Assembly (NCBI RefSeq): GCF_019236175.1
Contig: NZ_JAFAJM010000019.1
Span: forward strand, 248,001-312,000
DNA: 64,000 nt
Reading direction: 5' to 3'
Origin: Chryseobacterium sp.
GTDB taxonomy: Bacteria; Bacteroidota; Bacteroidia; Flavobacteriales; Weeksellaceae
This document shows positions 44,701-54,600 of the stretch, piece by piece. Position 1 is the first letter of the stretch. Each line of letters starts with the position of its first letter. Under the pieces are notes generated by a model. The model did no database searches, had not been told where the DNA came from, and was given only the letters and a program-made list of their open reading frames with translations. The position numbers and the translations under genes were made by a program.

Positions 44701-45610
44701 TGTTTTCTTTGTGAATCAAGATAGATTTCACACCAGCATCCAGGATAAGATCTAAGTGTTCTTTTTCAAGGATAGTTTCTCTGTCTAGGATGATTTCGTT
44801 TCTTTCAATAGAAACTACCTCACCTGTATCTTCGTCTACGAAATCTTCGAACCAAGTGTTCAATACTCTCGCAGCCAATGTTCTCCCTTCCACTTTTTTA
44901 AGGGCTGCTTTAGAAACTTTCACTTCTTCAGCAAGATCGAAGATCTGAAGGATATCCTTATCAGATTCATAACCGATAGCTCTTAATAAAGTTGTTAATG
45001 GTAATTTTTTCTTACGGTCGATATACGCGTACATTACGCTGTTGATATCTGTTGTAAATTCCATCCAAGATCCTTTGAAAGGGATAATTCTTGAATAGTA
45101 AAGTTTGGTTCCGTTAGCGTGGTAAGTCTGTCCGAAGAATACACCAGGTGAACGGTGAAGCTGTGTAACAATAACTCTTTCCGCACCATTGATGATGAAA
45201 GATCCACTTGGCGTCATATAAGGAACCGGACCTAAATATACATCCTGAACCACCGTTTGGAAATCTTCGTGTTCCGGGTCAGTACAGTACAGTTTAAGTC
45301 TTGCTTTTAGAGGAACTGAATATGTCAATCCTCTTTCCACACACTCATCGATTGAATAACGTGGAGAATCTACCAGATAGTCTAAGAATTCTAATACGAA
45401 TTGGTTTCTAGAATCCGTAATTGGGAAATTCTCTTGGAAAGTCTTGTAAAGAGCTTCTGTCTTTCTGGCTTCAGGAAGTGTATCAAGCTGGAAAAATTCT
45501 TTAAAAGACTCAATTTGGATGTCCAAAAAGTCAGGAGTAACGATTTTTCCTTTCGCTGATGAGAAATTAATTCTCGGATTTCCTTGAGTTGTTGATTTTG
45601 TTTTACTCAT
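41789..45610 (-). CDS. rpoB: DNA-directed RNA polymerase beta subunit
   Basis: The 1273-residue subunit starts [21 protein letters not shown]. The rifampicin pocket region ([29 protein letters not shown], about residues 490-520) has the sensitive-type residues at the usual D516, H526 and S531 equivalents. Downstream are [24 protein letters not shown], the [12 protein letters not shown]-like segment ([13 protein letters not shown]) and the C-terminal [18 protein letters not shown]. Its own promoter lies 330 bp upstream, because rplL is about 12 kb away. Confidence 0.97.
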   Translation of the reverse strand: [1273 protein letters not shown]

Positions 45611-45940
45611 AAAACTTTTAAGAAAGGGTTAAAAAATATTTTGATTCATTAAAAAATATCAGGAAGAGAAGAAAGAGAAAAGTGAAAAGAGAAAAGACAT
45701 GGAGATATTTGGCGCTATCAGAAATAGTCTTTATTCTTTGTTCTTTATTCTTACAGTCTGATTCCTAACTGCAACACTGGTATATCTTTTCACAGCGTAA
45801 TGCAAAATATTTTTCTTACTTTTGAGGCAGAGCCGCCGCAATATTATAAACAGAAAATCCCCTTCATGCTTTACACAATGAAAGAGTTGATTTTCAGTAT
45901 TTTATAAATTTACAAACAATTTTTCGCGCCAAAAGAGGGG
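45611..45940 (-). other. Long rpoB leader without genes
   Basis: A transcribed leader of about 325 nt is predicted from the promoter at 45941-45972. It has no convincing ORF. It includes a pyrimidine-rich tract on the mRNA strand (45661-45700, nearly all C and U) and no obvious GC hairpin. Confidence 0.6.
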
Positions 45941-45972
45941 CAAAGATACAAAAAAACATTCAAAATTACAAA
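45941..45972 (-). promoter_or_regulatory. rpoB promoter (Bacteroidota type)
   Basis: TTTG at 45972-45969, a 20-nt spacer, then TATCTTTG at 45948-45941 on the minus strand. It matches the consensus at both boxes and in spacing, and is the only such match I see in the 448-bp gap upstream of rpoB. Confidence 0.8.
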
Positions 45973-46003
45973 TAAAACAGACTCATTTTGAGATTATTAA
46001 ACA

Positions 46004-46031
46004 TAAAAAAGACTGCTCTAAAGCAAGCAGC
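46004..46031 (-). terminator. Weak terminator after the T9SS calcium-repeat gene
   Basis: Minus strand: ctgct, loop, agcag, then TTTTTT, about 30 nt beyond the stop codon. Confidence 0.55.
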
Positions 46032-46058
46032 CCTTATTAACACAAAGGTCTTTTATTG

Positions 46059-48659
46059 TTATTTCACAATAACTTTATAAGATTTATCTGAAGACTGAGT
46101 TTTTATTGTAATGATATACACCCCTGTTGATAATGAAGCGGTATCAATACCTGTATTTCCGTTGAACTGACCAGCGCTGACTACCTGTCCCTGCGCAGAG
46201 AACAATGTATACTCTCCGGCTTTTCCTGTGGTAATCATCAGATTTTCTCCGGCTTTTACGGGGTTCGGATAGATCTTAACATCATGAGCGGCATCAGTGA
46301 TTTCTGAGACTCCTGTTGTTTTAGCTGCACTCATTGATCCGTTTTTCTGTAATGACGCATAAGGAGAAAGCGGAGAATCCGGTGCACCTCTTTTTATAAG
46401 ATCGGTATCTACTACAGCCTGAATACCATCTTTATCTTTATCATCAATTCTGGAAATGAACCCAACACCAAGATCATCTAAACCGGCTTTTCCGATAACG
46501 TACAGGTCAAAATCTGAACCGTTGGACTCCAGATCTATAAAATCGGGTCTTCCATCTCCATCGGTATCTCTCAGCGGATACTTCATCACTCCGGAATCGG
46601 GATAGGTTTCCAGCATATCGGCTAATCCGTTTTTACCTACCTCAATTCCTGCATCGATAATTCCGTTATGATCTTTATCTATCTGATTGATCACCGAAGC
46701 CGGAATGCCTGATTCAAATAAATCCAGAATACCGTCATTATCAGAGTCCAGATCCAGATAACTGGCAATTCCATCTCCCAGAACTTCTACCGGCCCCAGT
46801 ACTCCTTCGGTATCATCATCTTCAAATTTATTATTTTTATTCAGATCTTCAAGAACATCAGGAATACCATCATTATCAGAGTCAGCATCACAGGCATCCA
46901 TAATTCCGTCACCATCTGTATCCAATGTAGGCGATTTATCATTTACGGCAGTACACCCTTCCGCACAATCCGGTATCCCATTCCCATTGGCATCAATGCT
47001 GTCATCTCCGTTCGGACATCTGTCGAAGCAGTTGGGTACCCCATCATTATCATCGTCTCTGCTTGCAAATGCATTATAAATATAATAATTCTGAGGGATG
47101 CGAACTCCTGTTCCGCTGCAGAAAGTAATTTTAATGCGGTTAAAAGGTTTTGTTGCCTTCCCGCCCACATACAACTTATTGGAATCCGTAGTAAAGAAGT
47201 TTCCGCTGATTAAACTTCCTGCACCGGTAAAATGGTCCGTCTGAATAGTATTATTGTACAGGGTTACGCTGATATTTTCCAGAACACTCACTCCTATTAG
47301 GTTAGCAGCTTTTTCCAGGGTAAATCCTGCATAAGTATTGGCAGGAAGCATTGTATTGCTGCTCACTGTGGCATACGCTGAGAACATACTCAGAAATGAA
47401 GCCGCCGGAAGTGTTACTGTCGCATAATTGGTTTTATTGGCATCTACGATAGCTCCGGGGTTTGTCATTTTCGCAAAAATAAGCCCGAATAATCCGGGAC
47501 CGGATGTCCAATTGCTTCCTGTCACCAGGTTTCCAGAAATTGCAGATCCACTGGTCTGAATTTTATCATCACAGTCACATGATACAGGTTCTTCGAAAGC
47601 ATAATATACCTTTAAAGACCCTAAATTGACTCCCGCAGTCTGCGTCAATTTCAGACGTACTTCATCAAATGGTTTGGTGGTGATAAGTGTCACTTTTTGC
47701 TTTCCTGTTCCAAAACCTAAAACTTTTATATTAATAAGCCCTCCGCCGTCAGATAATGATTTTGAATCCTGAAGATGACCATAAAGATAAGTCTCAATAC
47801 TCATATTCTTTAAAAATTCAGCACTTAAAAGCTTACCTTCATCATCCGGAGAGATGACAAAGCCGGCTCTGTTCCCTGCAGGATAGGTTTGATTTTTATC
47901 CAGCACTCCTACAGAATACGATCCGAGAATACCTTTAGGCAGCACAACAGATCCGTAAGAGTTTTTATCTCCGTCCCCTATCCTTTCTTTATTCAGCACA
48001 TAAGAAAGAGGGGCAATAAAACTGCTGCTTGCGGATACATTACCGTCCACACCACTTCCTGCGATAATATCATCACAGATTCCGTTGTTATCAACCGGCA
48101 TTTTGGCAGGATCAAATGCAAATGCATAATACACATTCATCGCACTGAATACAGACAGCACATTCGTCTGATACAGTCTTATTTCATTGAATTCTTTTGT
48201 GGTTTTAAAATGAAGGAAAATTCTGTTTTTATTGCCTCCGAATGCAGGTACAGACAACAAAGTACTACTGGCAGTGGTTTCCTGAAGAACACCATTTTTA
48301 TAGGTGCTGATTCTCAATGAACTCAGGAGATCAATGGTAATGAAACTTGTTCCCACATCTACATTAAAACCTGTAATATACCCTGCAGGATACATCGTAT
48401 TTTTATTCTTCACAGAAATTCCGTTTCCACTGACAACGGAAGCGAAATTTCCCATACTTACCTTATTGTCAAGGTCAGCATCAATCACCGGGTTCATGCT
48501 TCCGTTATAGCAGGCTAAGCAGATCCCCGAGTTATTCACAGGCTTTGCTTCCACTCCCATCCCACGGATGGGCTCATAGCCTTTCTGCGCTGCAACTGAC
48601 AGGAACATCATCAGCATAAAAAATACCGTCATCCATTTCCCTGGTAATTTTTTTGTCAT
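46059..48659 (-). CDS. T9SS-secreted protein with TSP3-type calcium repeats
   Basis: An 866-residue exported protein (signal peptide ending MFLSVAAQ, about residue 24). Three similar modules of about 170 residues (about 35-550) each have a 'NNGICxxC/DD' start, a YPAG..AGF motif and a Y..FA ending. Then comes a stretch of aspartate-rich DxDxDGxxD repeats (about 545-760, e.g. DDDNDGVPN, DTDGDGIMD, DSDNDGIPD) of the thrombospondin type-3 kind, which bind calcium. The last 70 residues form a T9SS sorting domain (IYPNPVKAGENLMI). It lies 26 bp after the second YadA-head-like gene and may share its transcript. Confidence 0.88.
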   Translation of the reverse strand: MTKKLPGKWMTVFFMLMMFLSVAAQKGYEPIRGMGVEAKPVNNSGICLACYNGSMNPVIDADLDNKVSMGNFASVVSGNGISVKNKNTMYPAGYITGFNVDVGTSFITIDLLSSLRISTYKNGVLQETTASSTLLSVPAFGGNKNRIFLHFKTTKEFNEIRLYQTNVLSVFSAMNVYYAFAFDPAKMPVDNNGICDDIIAGSGVDGNVSASSSFIAPLSYVLNKERIGDGDKNSYGSVVLPKGILGSYSVGVLDKNQTYPAGNRAGFVISPDDEGKLLSAEFLKNMSIETYLYGHLQDSKSLSDGGGLINIKVLGFGTGKQKVTLITTKPFDEVRLKLTQTAGVNLGSLKVYYAFEEPVSCDCDDKIQTSGSAISGNLVTGSNWTSGPGLFGLIFAKMTNPGAIVDANKTNYATVTLPAASFLSMFSAYATVSSNTMLPANTYAGFTLEKAANLIGVSVLENISVTLYNNTIQTDHFTGAGSLISGNFFTTDSNKLYVGGKATKPFNRIKITFCSGTGVRIPQNYYIYNAFASRDDDNDGVPNCFDRCPNGDDSIDANGNGIPDCAEGCTAVNDKSPTLDTDGDGIMDACDADSDNDGIPDVLEDLNKNNKFEDDDTEGVLGPVEVLGDGIASYLDLDSDNDGILDLFESGIPASVINQIDKDHNGIIDAGIEVGKNGLADMLETYPDSGVMKYPLRDTDGDGRPDFIDLESNGSDFDLYVIGKAGLDDLGVGFISRIDDKDKDGIQAVVDTDLIKRGAPDSPLSPYASLQKNGSMSAAKTTGVSEITDAAHDVKIYPNPVKAGENLMITTGKAGEYTLFSAQGQVVSAGQFNGNTGIDTASLSTGVYIITIKTQSSDKSYKVIVK

Positions 48660-48685
48660 TTTGCTTTCTTTTATAAATTGGTTTT

Positions 48686-49828
48686 TTACTTACCAAATGC
48701 TTTCCAGATTCCGCCACCGTTACATCCCTCATGCACCTTTAGGGTCGCATTATACCGGATGGCTCCTTCTTCAGCAGATGAACACGTATTAACGGCTCCT
48801 CCGGAAGAGGTGTCCACACCTTTCATCTGAATGGCGGTACCGGTTCTGTTATCGGCGGTAGGAACCATATTAATTCCGACCATAGTGGTGGGAGCATTTC
48901 CTTGATTAAAAAAAGTATGGGTAGCATTGGCATAGACAGACTGGCTGATGCCTGCTGTCGCCTTATTTCCAACAGCAATACCATAATCACCCGTCACTGT
49001 ATTAGCATTACCAAAAGCAAAACCGTTTAGTGTTACAGTATTCCCTAAACCAAAGGTAAAGCCTCCGGTCTTTGCTTTATTCCCCTGTCCTATTGCTACA
49101 GCCACTGCATTTCCCGTTTCATTAGCAAAACCAAAGGCAAAATTATATTTACCTGCAGCAGAATTTTGTATCCCAAAAGCCATGCCTCCGCCTGATACAA
49201 TATTAGAAGAGCCTATGGCCACAGCAGGATAATCAGCCTCCGAGGCATTAGCCGTATTTCCTCTTCCCAATGCCATATTATTGGAAGTGCTGTTGACCGT
49301 GTTGGAGCTTCCCCACGAAAGTGTGGATGCGGCCTCACCTCCACCCGCCAGTGCGCCGCCGGTATTGAGAACCGCATGTACTTTATTATTACTTATAAGC
49401 ACAAGATCAACATTGCCTTTGGTCCCCAGATAATTGGCAGAAACGGGTGCAGCAGCTAATACTTCCGCCTGGGTTGAAATTTCGCCAGCCGCATTTCCCT
49501 GAGTATGCCATTCTTTATCGGATATTTTTTGCCAGCTTTTTCCATCAAAATAATAGTACCCGGGTACCGTAACATTTATCGTCTGGCCAGCCGGTGCCGT
49601 ATCAGCTGCCGTTGCATAGACTATCGCCCCTTCCTGAGCCGCCGTATAGTTTTTAGCTCTCAGTTCTGCTCCTGTAAGTCTGGGCGCTATAAGACCATCC
49701 ATTCTGGTGGGATCTGCCGGTGCCCCTGTGATATCTAAGGTAGCCTTAGGAGCAGTTGTATTAATTCCTACCTGGCTATAAATGACCAGACTAGTTGTTA
49801 AGAAACTGAGGATAAATAATTTTTTCAT
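48686..49828 (-). CDS. Exported protein with YadA-head-like repeats (copy 2)
   Basis: A 380-residue protein. The frame is open from a TTG at 49897, but ATG 49828 begins the signal peptide (MKKLFILSFLTTSLVIYSQ). It opens VGINTTAPKATLDITGAP, then a WQKI segment, then about 10 short repeats of the form 'AxAxGxxNxxxG' (VAIGSSNIVSGG, FAFGFANETG, FTFGLGNTV), which resemble the left-handed beta-roll of trimeric autotransporter heads. It ends with a CSSAEEGAIRYN...CNGGGIWKAF module. There is no membrane anchor and no T9SS domain. Paralogue of the next gene upstream. Confidence 0.82.
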   Translation of the reverse strand: MKKLFILSFLTTSLVIYSQVGINTTAPKATLDITGAPADPTRMDGLIAPRLTGAELRAKNYTAAQEGAIVYATAADTAPAGQTINVTVPGYYYFDGKSWQKISDKEWHTQGNAAGEISTQAEVLAAAPVSANYLGTKGNVDLVLISNNKVHAVLNTGGALAGGGEAASTLSWGSSNTVNSTSNNMALGRGNTANASEADYPAVAIGSSNIVSGGGMAFGIQNSAAGKYNFAFGFANETGNAVAVAIGQGNKAKTGGFTFGLGNTVTLNGFAFGNANTVTGDYGIAVGNKATAGISQSVYANATHTFFNQGNAPTTMVGINMVPTADNRTGTAIQMKGVDTSSGGAVNTCSSAEEGAIRYNATLKVHEGCNGGGIWKAFGK

Positions 49829-49909
49829 GGGTATGATATTAAAGTTGTTTATAGTAAAAGAATGAATACCTTCAAAAAGACGATCCTTCTTTTTCAAAAA
49901 TTGTTTTAT

Positions 49910-51058
49910 TTAGTAAAATGCTTTCCAGACTCCGTTACTGCTGCATCCTTCATGTACCTTTAGGGTGCGGTTATACCGGATGGCTCCTTCTTCGGCGGAT
50001 GAACACGTATTGACGGTTCCTCCGGAAGAGGTGTCAACACCTTTCATCTGCAGGGCGGTGCCGGTAGCATTATCAGCTGTAGGGATCATATTAATTCCTA
50101 CCATAGTTTTTCCCGTATTTTGTTCATTAAAAAAAGCATGAATGATGTTGGCATATACAGACTGGTTAGGTCCTGATTTTCCCTGATTTCCAAGAGCTAT
50201 TCCATATTGATTAACAGTACCAGTCACCCCATTCGTACTGCCCAATGCAAAACCATAATATACTTTGTTATTAGTTCCAAAAGCGAAGCCTCTGGTTCGT
50301 ACTTCATTGCCGAATCCTATTCCGTAAGACACTGATTCCAAAGCAGTATTTTTGGCTCCAAAAGCAAAAGATGTAAAATTAGTCATGACGGAATTCCCTA
50401 CTCCGAAAGCCTTGCCTCCAAGCGACACATTATTAGAAGACCCTATGGCTATAGCTGGGTTATTTTTATTATTGGTATCAGCATTATTTCCCTTTCCCAA
50501 TGCAATATTATTAGAGAGGTTATTAATCTGGTTTGCTCTTCCCCATGAAAATGACGATGCATCTTCACCTCCTCCGTTCAATGCGCCGCCGGTATTAAGA
50601 ACGGCATGTACCTTATTGGCACTAATAAGTACAAGATCAGCATTTCCTATAGTCCCCAGATAATTGGCAGAAACCGGCGAACTGCCTAAGACTTCAGACT
50701 GGGTTGAAATTTCGCCGGTTGTATTCCCTTGAGTATGCCATTCTTTACCGCTTATTTTTTGCCAGCTTTTTCCATCAAAATAATAATACCCTGATGCTGT
50801 TACATGTATTGTCTGGCCTGCCGGCACGGTATCTGCTGCTGTCGCATAGACTATTGCCCCTTCCTGGGCTGTCGTATAATTTTTAGCCCTCAGCTGGGTT
50901 CCTGTAAGTCTGGGCGCTATAAGGCCATCCGGTCTGGTGGCATCTGCGGGTGCTCCTGCGATATCTAAAGTAGCTTTGGGAGCAATAGTATTAATTCCTA
51001 CCTGAGCGTAAATAGCTAAACCAAGCGGCAAGAAACTAAGAATAAATAATTTTTTCAT
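49910..51058 (-). CDS. Exported protein with YadA-head-like repeats (copy 1)
   Basis: A 382-residue protein, about 70% similar by eye to its neighbour at 48686-49828. It shares the signal peptide, the VGINTIAPKATLDIAGAP start, the central head-like repeats (AIAIGSSNNVS, SFAFGAKNT, FAFGTNNK, FALGSTNG) and the C-terminal module CSSAEEGAIRYN...CSSNGVWKAF. The repeats are the part that differs most. The 81-bp spacing suggests one transcript with copy 2 and the T9SS gene. Confidence 0.82.
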   Translation of the reverse strand: MKKLFILSFLPLGLAIYAQVGINTIAPKATLDIAGAPADATRPDGLIAPRLTGTQLRAKNYTTAQEGAIVYATAADTVPAGQTIHVTASGYYYFDGKSWQKISGKEWHTQGNTTGEISTQSEVLGSSPVSANYLGTIGNADLVLISANKVHAVLNTGGALNGGGEDASSFSWGRANQINNLSNNIALGKGNNADTNNKNNPAIAIGSSNNVSLGGKAFGVGNSVMTNFTSFAFGAKNTALESVSYGIGFGNEVRTRGFAFGTNNKVYYGFALGSTNGVTGTVNQYGIALGNQGKSGPNQSVYANIIHAFFNEQNTGKTMVGINMIPTADNATGTALQMKGVDTSSGGTVNTCSSAEEGAIRYNRTLKVHEGCSSNGVWKAFY

Positions 51059-51604
51059 GAATATGGTGGTGTATAATTATATTCTTTTCCCTCATAGATA
51101 TTCCTTTCGTATGAATCAATACATCTTAATGAATACTTCCGGAATCTGTATTCTTCAGAACAGGGGCTGAGATCAGGCAAAAAGGTAAATGACGCAGACT
51201 CAACCATAATTTTCCGCCCTAAAAAATCTAGGGGAAAGGTACCACTGTCTTATCGATATTAAACAGCAAACACTATAGAATAAAATAACAGAAGGATATC
51301 AAACTTTTTCTATAATTGCTATAGAACTCGTCATCATAGGCTCATAATTCAAAACAGCTTATAAAAAGTATTTTAACATGTATTAATGTTAAACATTTTC
51401 AGTATTTACAATAATCAACAGTTTAAAATTCTAATAAAAAAATAAATCATAGTATATTTTAAGTTAAAACAAAACAACAAAATCAAAACTTCATTAAACA
51501 AATAATATACAGAATGCGGATTTTTTAAAAACCTCATAATAAAACATTAATAATATTGTAACTCTACCTTTCACTCATCTTTCTACATTTACACAAAAAA
51601 AAGG
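51059..51604. other. 546-bp intergenic region between divergent surface-protein genes
   Basis: No ORF is convincing on either strand, and no full TTTG/TAnnTTTG promoter was found. It does hold two small dyads, TTCTATA-N5-TATAGAA at 51308-51326 and CCCTA-N7-TAGGG at 51217-51233, which may be operators. It should contain the starts of both the SusC operon (plus) and the head-protein operon (minus). Confidence 0.5.
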
Positions 51605-54600
51605 ATGAAAAAAAATCCGTCAAGTGTGCTTATATTAAGCTTACTTTTTGTGGGAGGTTTTATGAAATCACAAAAAAAAGACTCTGCATCTGTAAAAGGA
51701 GAAGACATCAAGGAAGTAGTAATTACAGCGATGGGAGTCCGAAAAGAAGTGAAAAAACTTGGATATGATGTTACCGAAGTAAAGGGAGATGTTGTCAACA
51801 AAGTGCGTGCTGCTAATCCCCTGAATGCCCTTGCCGGTAAAGTCGCAGGACTTAACATCGGGGCTAATACGGAAATGCTGGGCCGTCCCGAGATCGTATT
51901 AAGGGGAAGCAAAGATTTACTGTTTGTAGTAGACGGTATCCCCATTAACTCAGACACCTGGAACCTGAGCCCGGACGATATTGAAAGTTATTCAATCCTA
52001 AAAGGGCCTAACGCAGCTGCCTTATACGGATTTCGAGGAATTAACGGAGCCATTATCATCACGACTAAAAAAGGAACCAGAAACAAAAAAGGATGGAGTG
52101 TAGATTTCAACAGTACCACGATGTATGATACCGGCTTTATTGCCTTACCTGAAAGTCAGTATGAATATGGAAGAGGCACAGGTTTCAAATACAGCTACGG
52201 AAATGTTTTGTATGACAACGGACAGAGACTTCCTGAATGGGGCCCCCGGTTTGAAGGACAACCTATCCAGCAATATGACAGCCCGTGGGATCCTGTAACG
52301 CAAACCAGAGGAAAAACACCATGGCTGGCAAGAGGAATAAAAAACTTTGAAAATTTTGTACAGGGCGGAATCACCAATACCAATAATATATCCATAGCAT
52401 CTTCGGGAGAAAATTACGATGCAAGATTATCATACAGCCATCTTTTCCAACAGGGAATGTTTCCCAATACCAAACTGAATGCTGATAATTTCAATATTAA
52501 TCTGGGATATAAAATCAATGATAAACTACGTTTTGACGGAAATCTTAATCTAAGTCTTCAGTATACTCCCAATATTCCGGATGTCAACTATGGCCCCAAC
52601 AGTTACATTTATATGTTCAAGGTGTACGGATCTTCAGATTATGATATTAACGATCTGAGAGATATTTATAAAGGGCCTCAGGGAGTACAGGATCTCGTAC
52701 AGTATTCTTCTGAATATGGGCGTTTGAACAGTGCATGGTTTATGGCAAATGAATGGCTGAGATCTCACCAGAAAACAGATATTTACGGATACCTGAAAGC
52801 CACTTATACTATTAATAAGGAGCTGAACATCAGTGCCAGATCACAAATAACAACCTGGAATCAAACCCGAACAGAAAAAGTACCTCCATCCACCAACCTG
52901 AATGATTATGTTCCATGGTATACTTTCGGATGGTACGGGGATTACAGGGTTGACAAGCGTAATCTTCTTGAAAACAATACGGATATCATGATTAATTTCA
53001 ACAAGCAATTGGGCAACTGGAATGTTTCAGCATTAGGAGGTGCCAATATGAGATTATTCAAATATGATTCCGACTGGGCGACGACCAAAGGGCTTGCCAT
53101 CCCTAAGTTATATTCACTTTCCAATACCAAGGCTCCGGGACTTGCTTATTCATGGGAATCACAAATGCAGGTATACAGTGCCTATTACTCTATAGATTTC
53201 GGGTATAAAAATTACTTTAATATCAATACAACAGGAAGGGTTGACAATCTTTCCACTTTACGTAAAGGATACAATACATTCTTTTACCCTTCGGCATCCA
53301 TCAGCTCTGTAATCACTGATTATCTGAAGCTGGGAAATACCATATCTTACCTTAAAGTAAGAGGTTCGTTTGCCGATGTAAAGGGTGCACTTACTTCCTC
53401 TACCATAGGTTCTGCTTATATGGGGATTACAGGAAATTCGTTAAATTCAGGACTTCTTCATTATGGATCTGAACTCTACACCTCTTATGACGGCCCTACT
53501 TATGCCAATCAGAATGCTTATTCCAACAACAGTTATTACAACGGAACTGCTTCTGTAGATTATTCCACAACCATTGCCAATCAAAACCTCAATCCGTATA
53601 AAAGAATTTCTTACGAAACAGGTATTGATATGAAATTCTTTAAAAACAGAATGGGTATCGATGCGACTTATTTCAGAACAATCAACGGGCCTCAGATCTA
53701 TGCCCTGGGCAATGCGCCTTCTGTGGGGCAAAACTACCATAACATCAATGGAATAACCACTCTTAATCAGGGATTTGAAGTTAGTTTAAACGCGACTATC
53801 TTTAAAAACAGTAAAGGCTTCAACTGGAACCTGAATGCAAACTGGAGCACCTATCGTGAAACCCTGAAAGAGATTGCTGACGGTTATAATGAATTATGGC
53901 TCAACGGACACAATTACAAAGTGGGTGATCGTATGGATGCTTATTATGGGAGAACTTTTGTAAGGGATAATCAGGGAAATATTGTTCACACTTCAGCAGG
54001 CCTTGCTTATCAGGCACCCAGCGGAGATAGTCAAAACGGATTCCTCGGGAATTTAAATCCGGATTATTCTTTAAGTATAACCAACAATTTATCTTTTAAA
54101 AACTGGTCACTGAGCTTCCAGTGGGACGCCCGTGTGGGAGGAAAAATTTATGACTTTATGTACGCACAGGCTATGAATGGTGGTACGGCTTATGAAAGTG
54201 CCGCCGGTGATTTCGGTGATGCAAGATACAAAGAATGGGTTTCTTTAAGAGATAACGGCACTATAACTCCCTCATACATAGCACAGGGAGTCGTTATTAC
54301 TTCAGGAACGCCTAAGTTTGTCAACGGTCAGATTGTTAATATGAATGAACTGACATTTGCTCCTAATACCACTCCTGTTACCGTACAAAGTTATGTTACC
54401 AATCTTTACAATACTACGGAATATTTTATGGTAGACAGAACCTTTGTGAAATTGAGAGAAGCAAGCCTTACGTATTCCTTCCCTAAGGAATTCCTTGAAA
54501 AAACTTTCTTAAGATCTTTAAGCCTATCTATTGTCGGAAGAAACCTGCTCTATTTTGCTAAAAGAAAAGACATGGATATGGACTCTTTTGCTGCCGGATT

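Noticed and set aside
41789..45610. Rifampicin resistance change in rpoB
   Set aside because: The pocket residues match the sensitive form (D, H and S at the usual positions).
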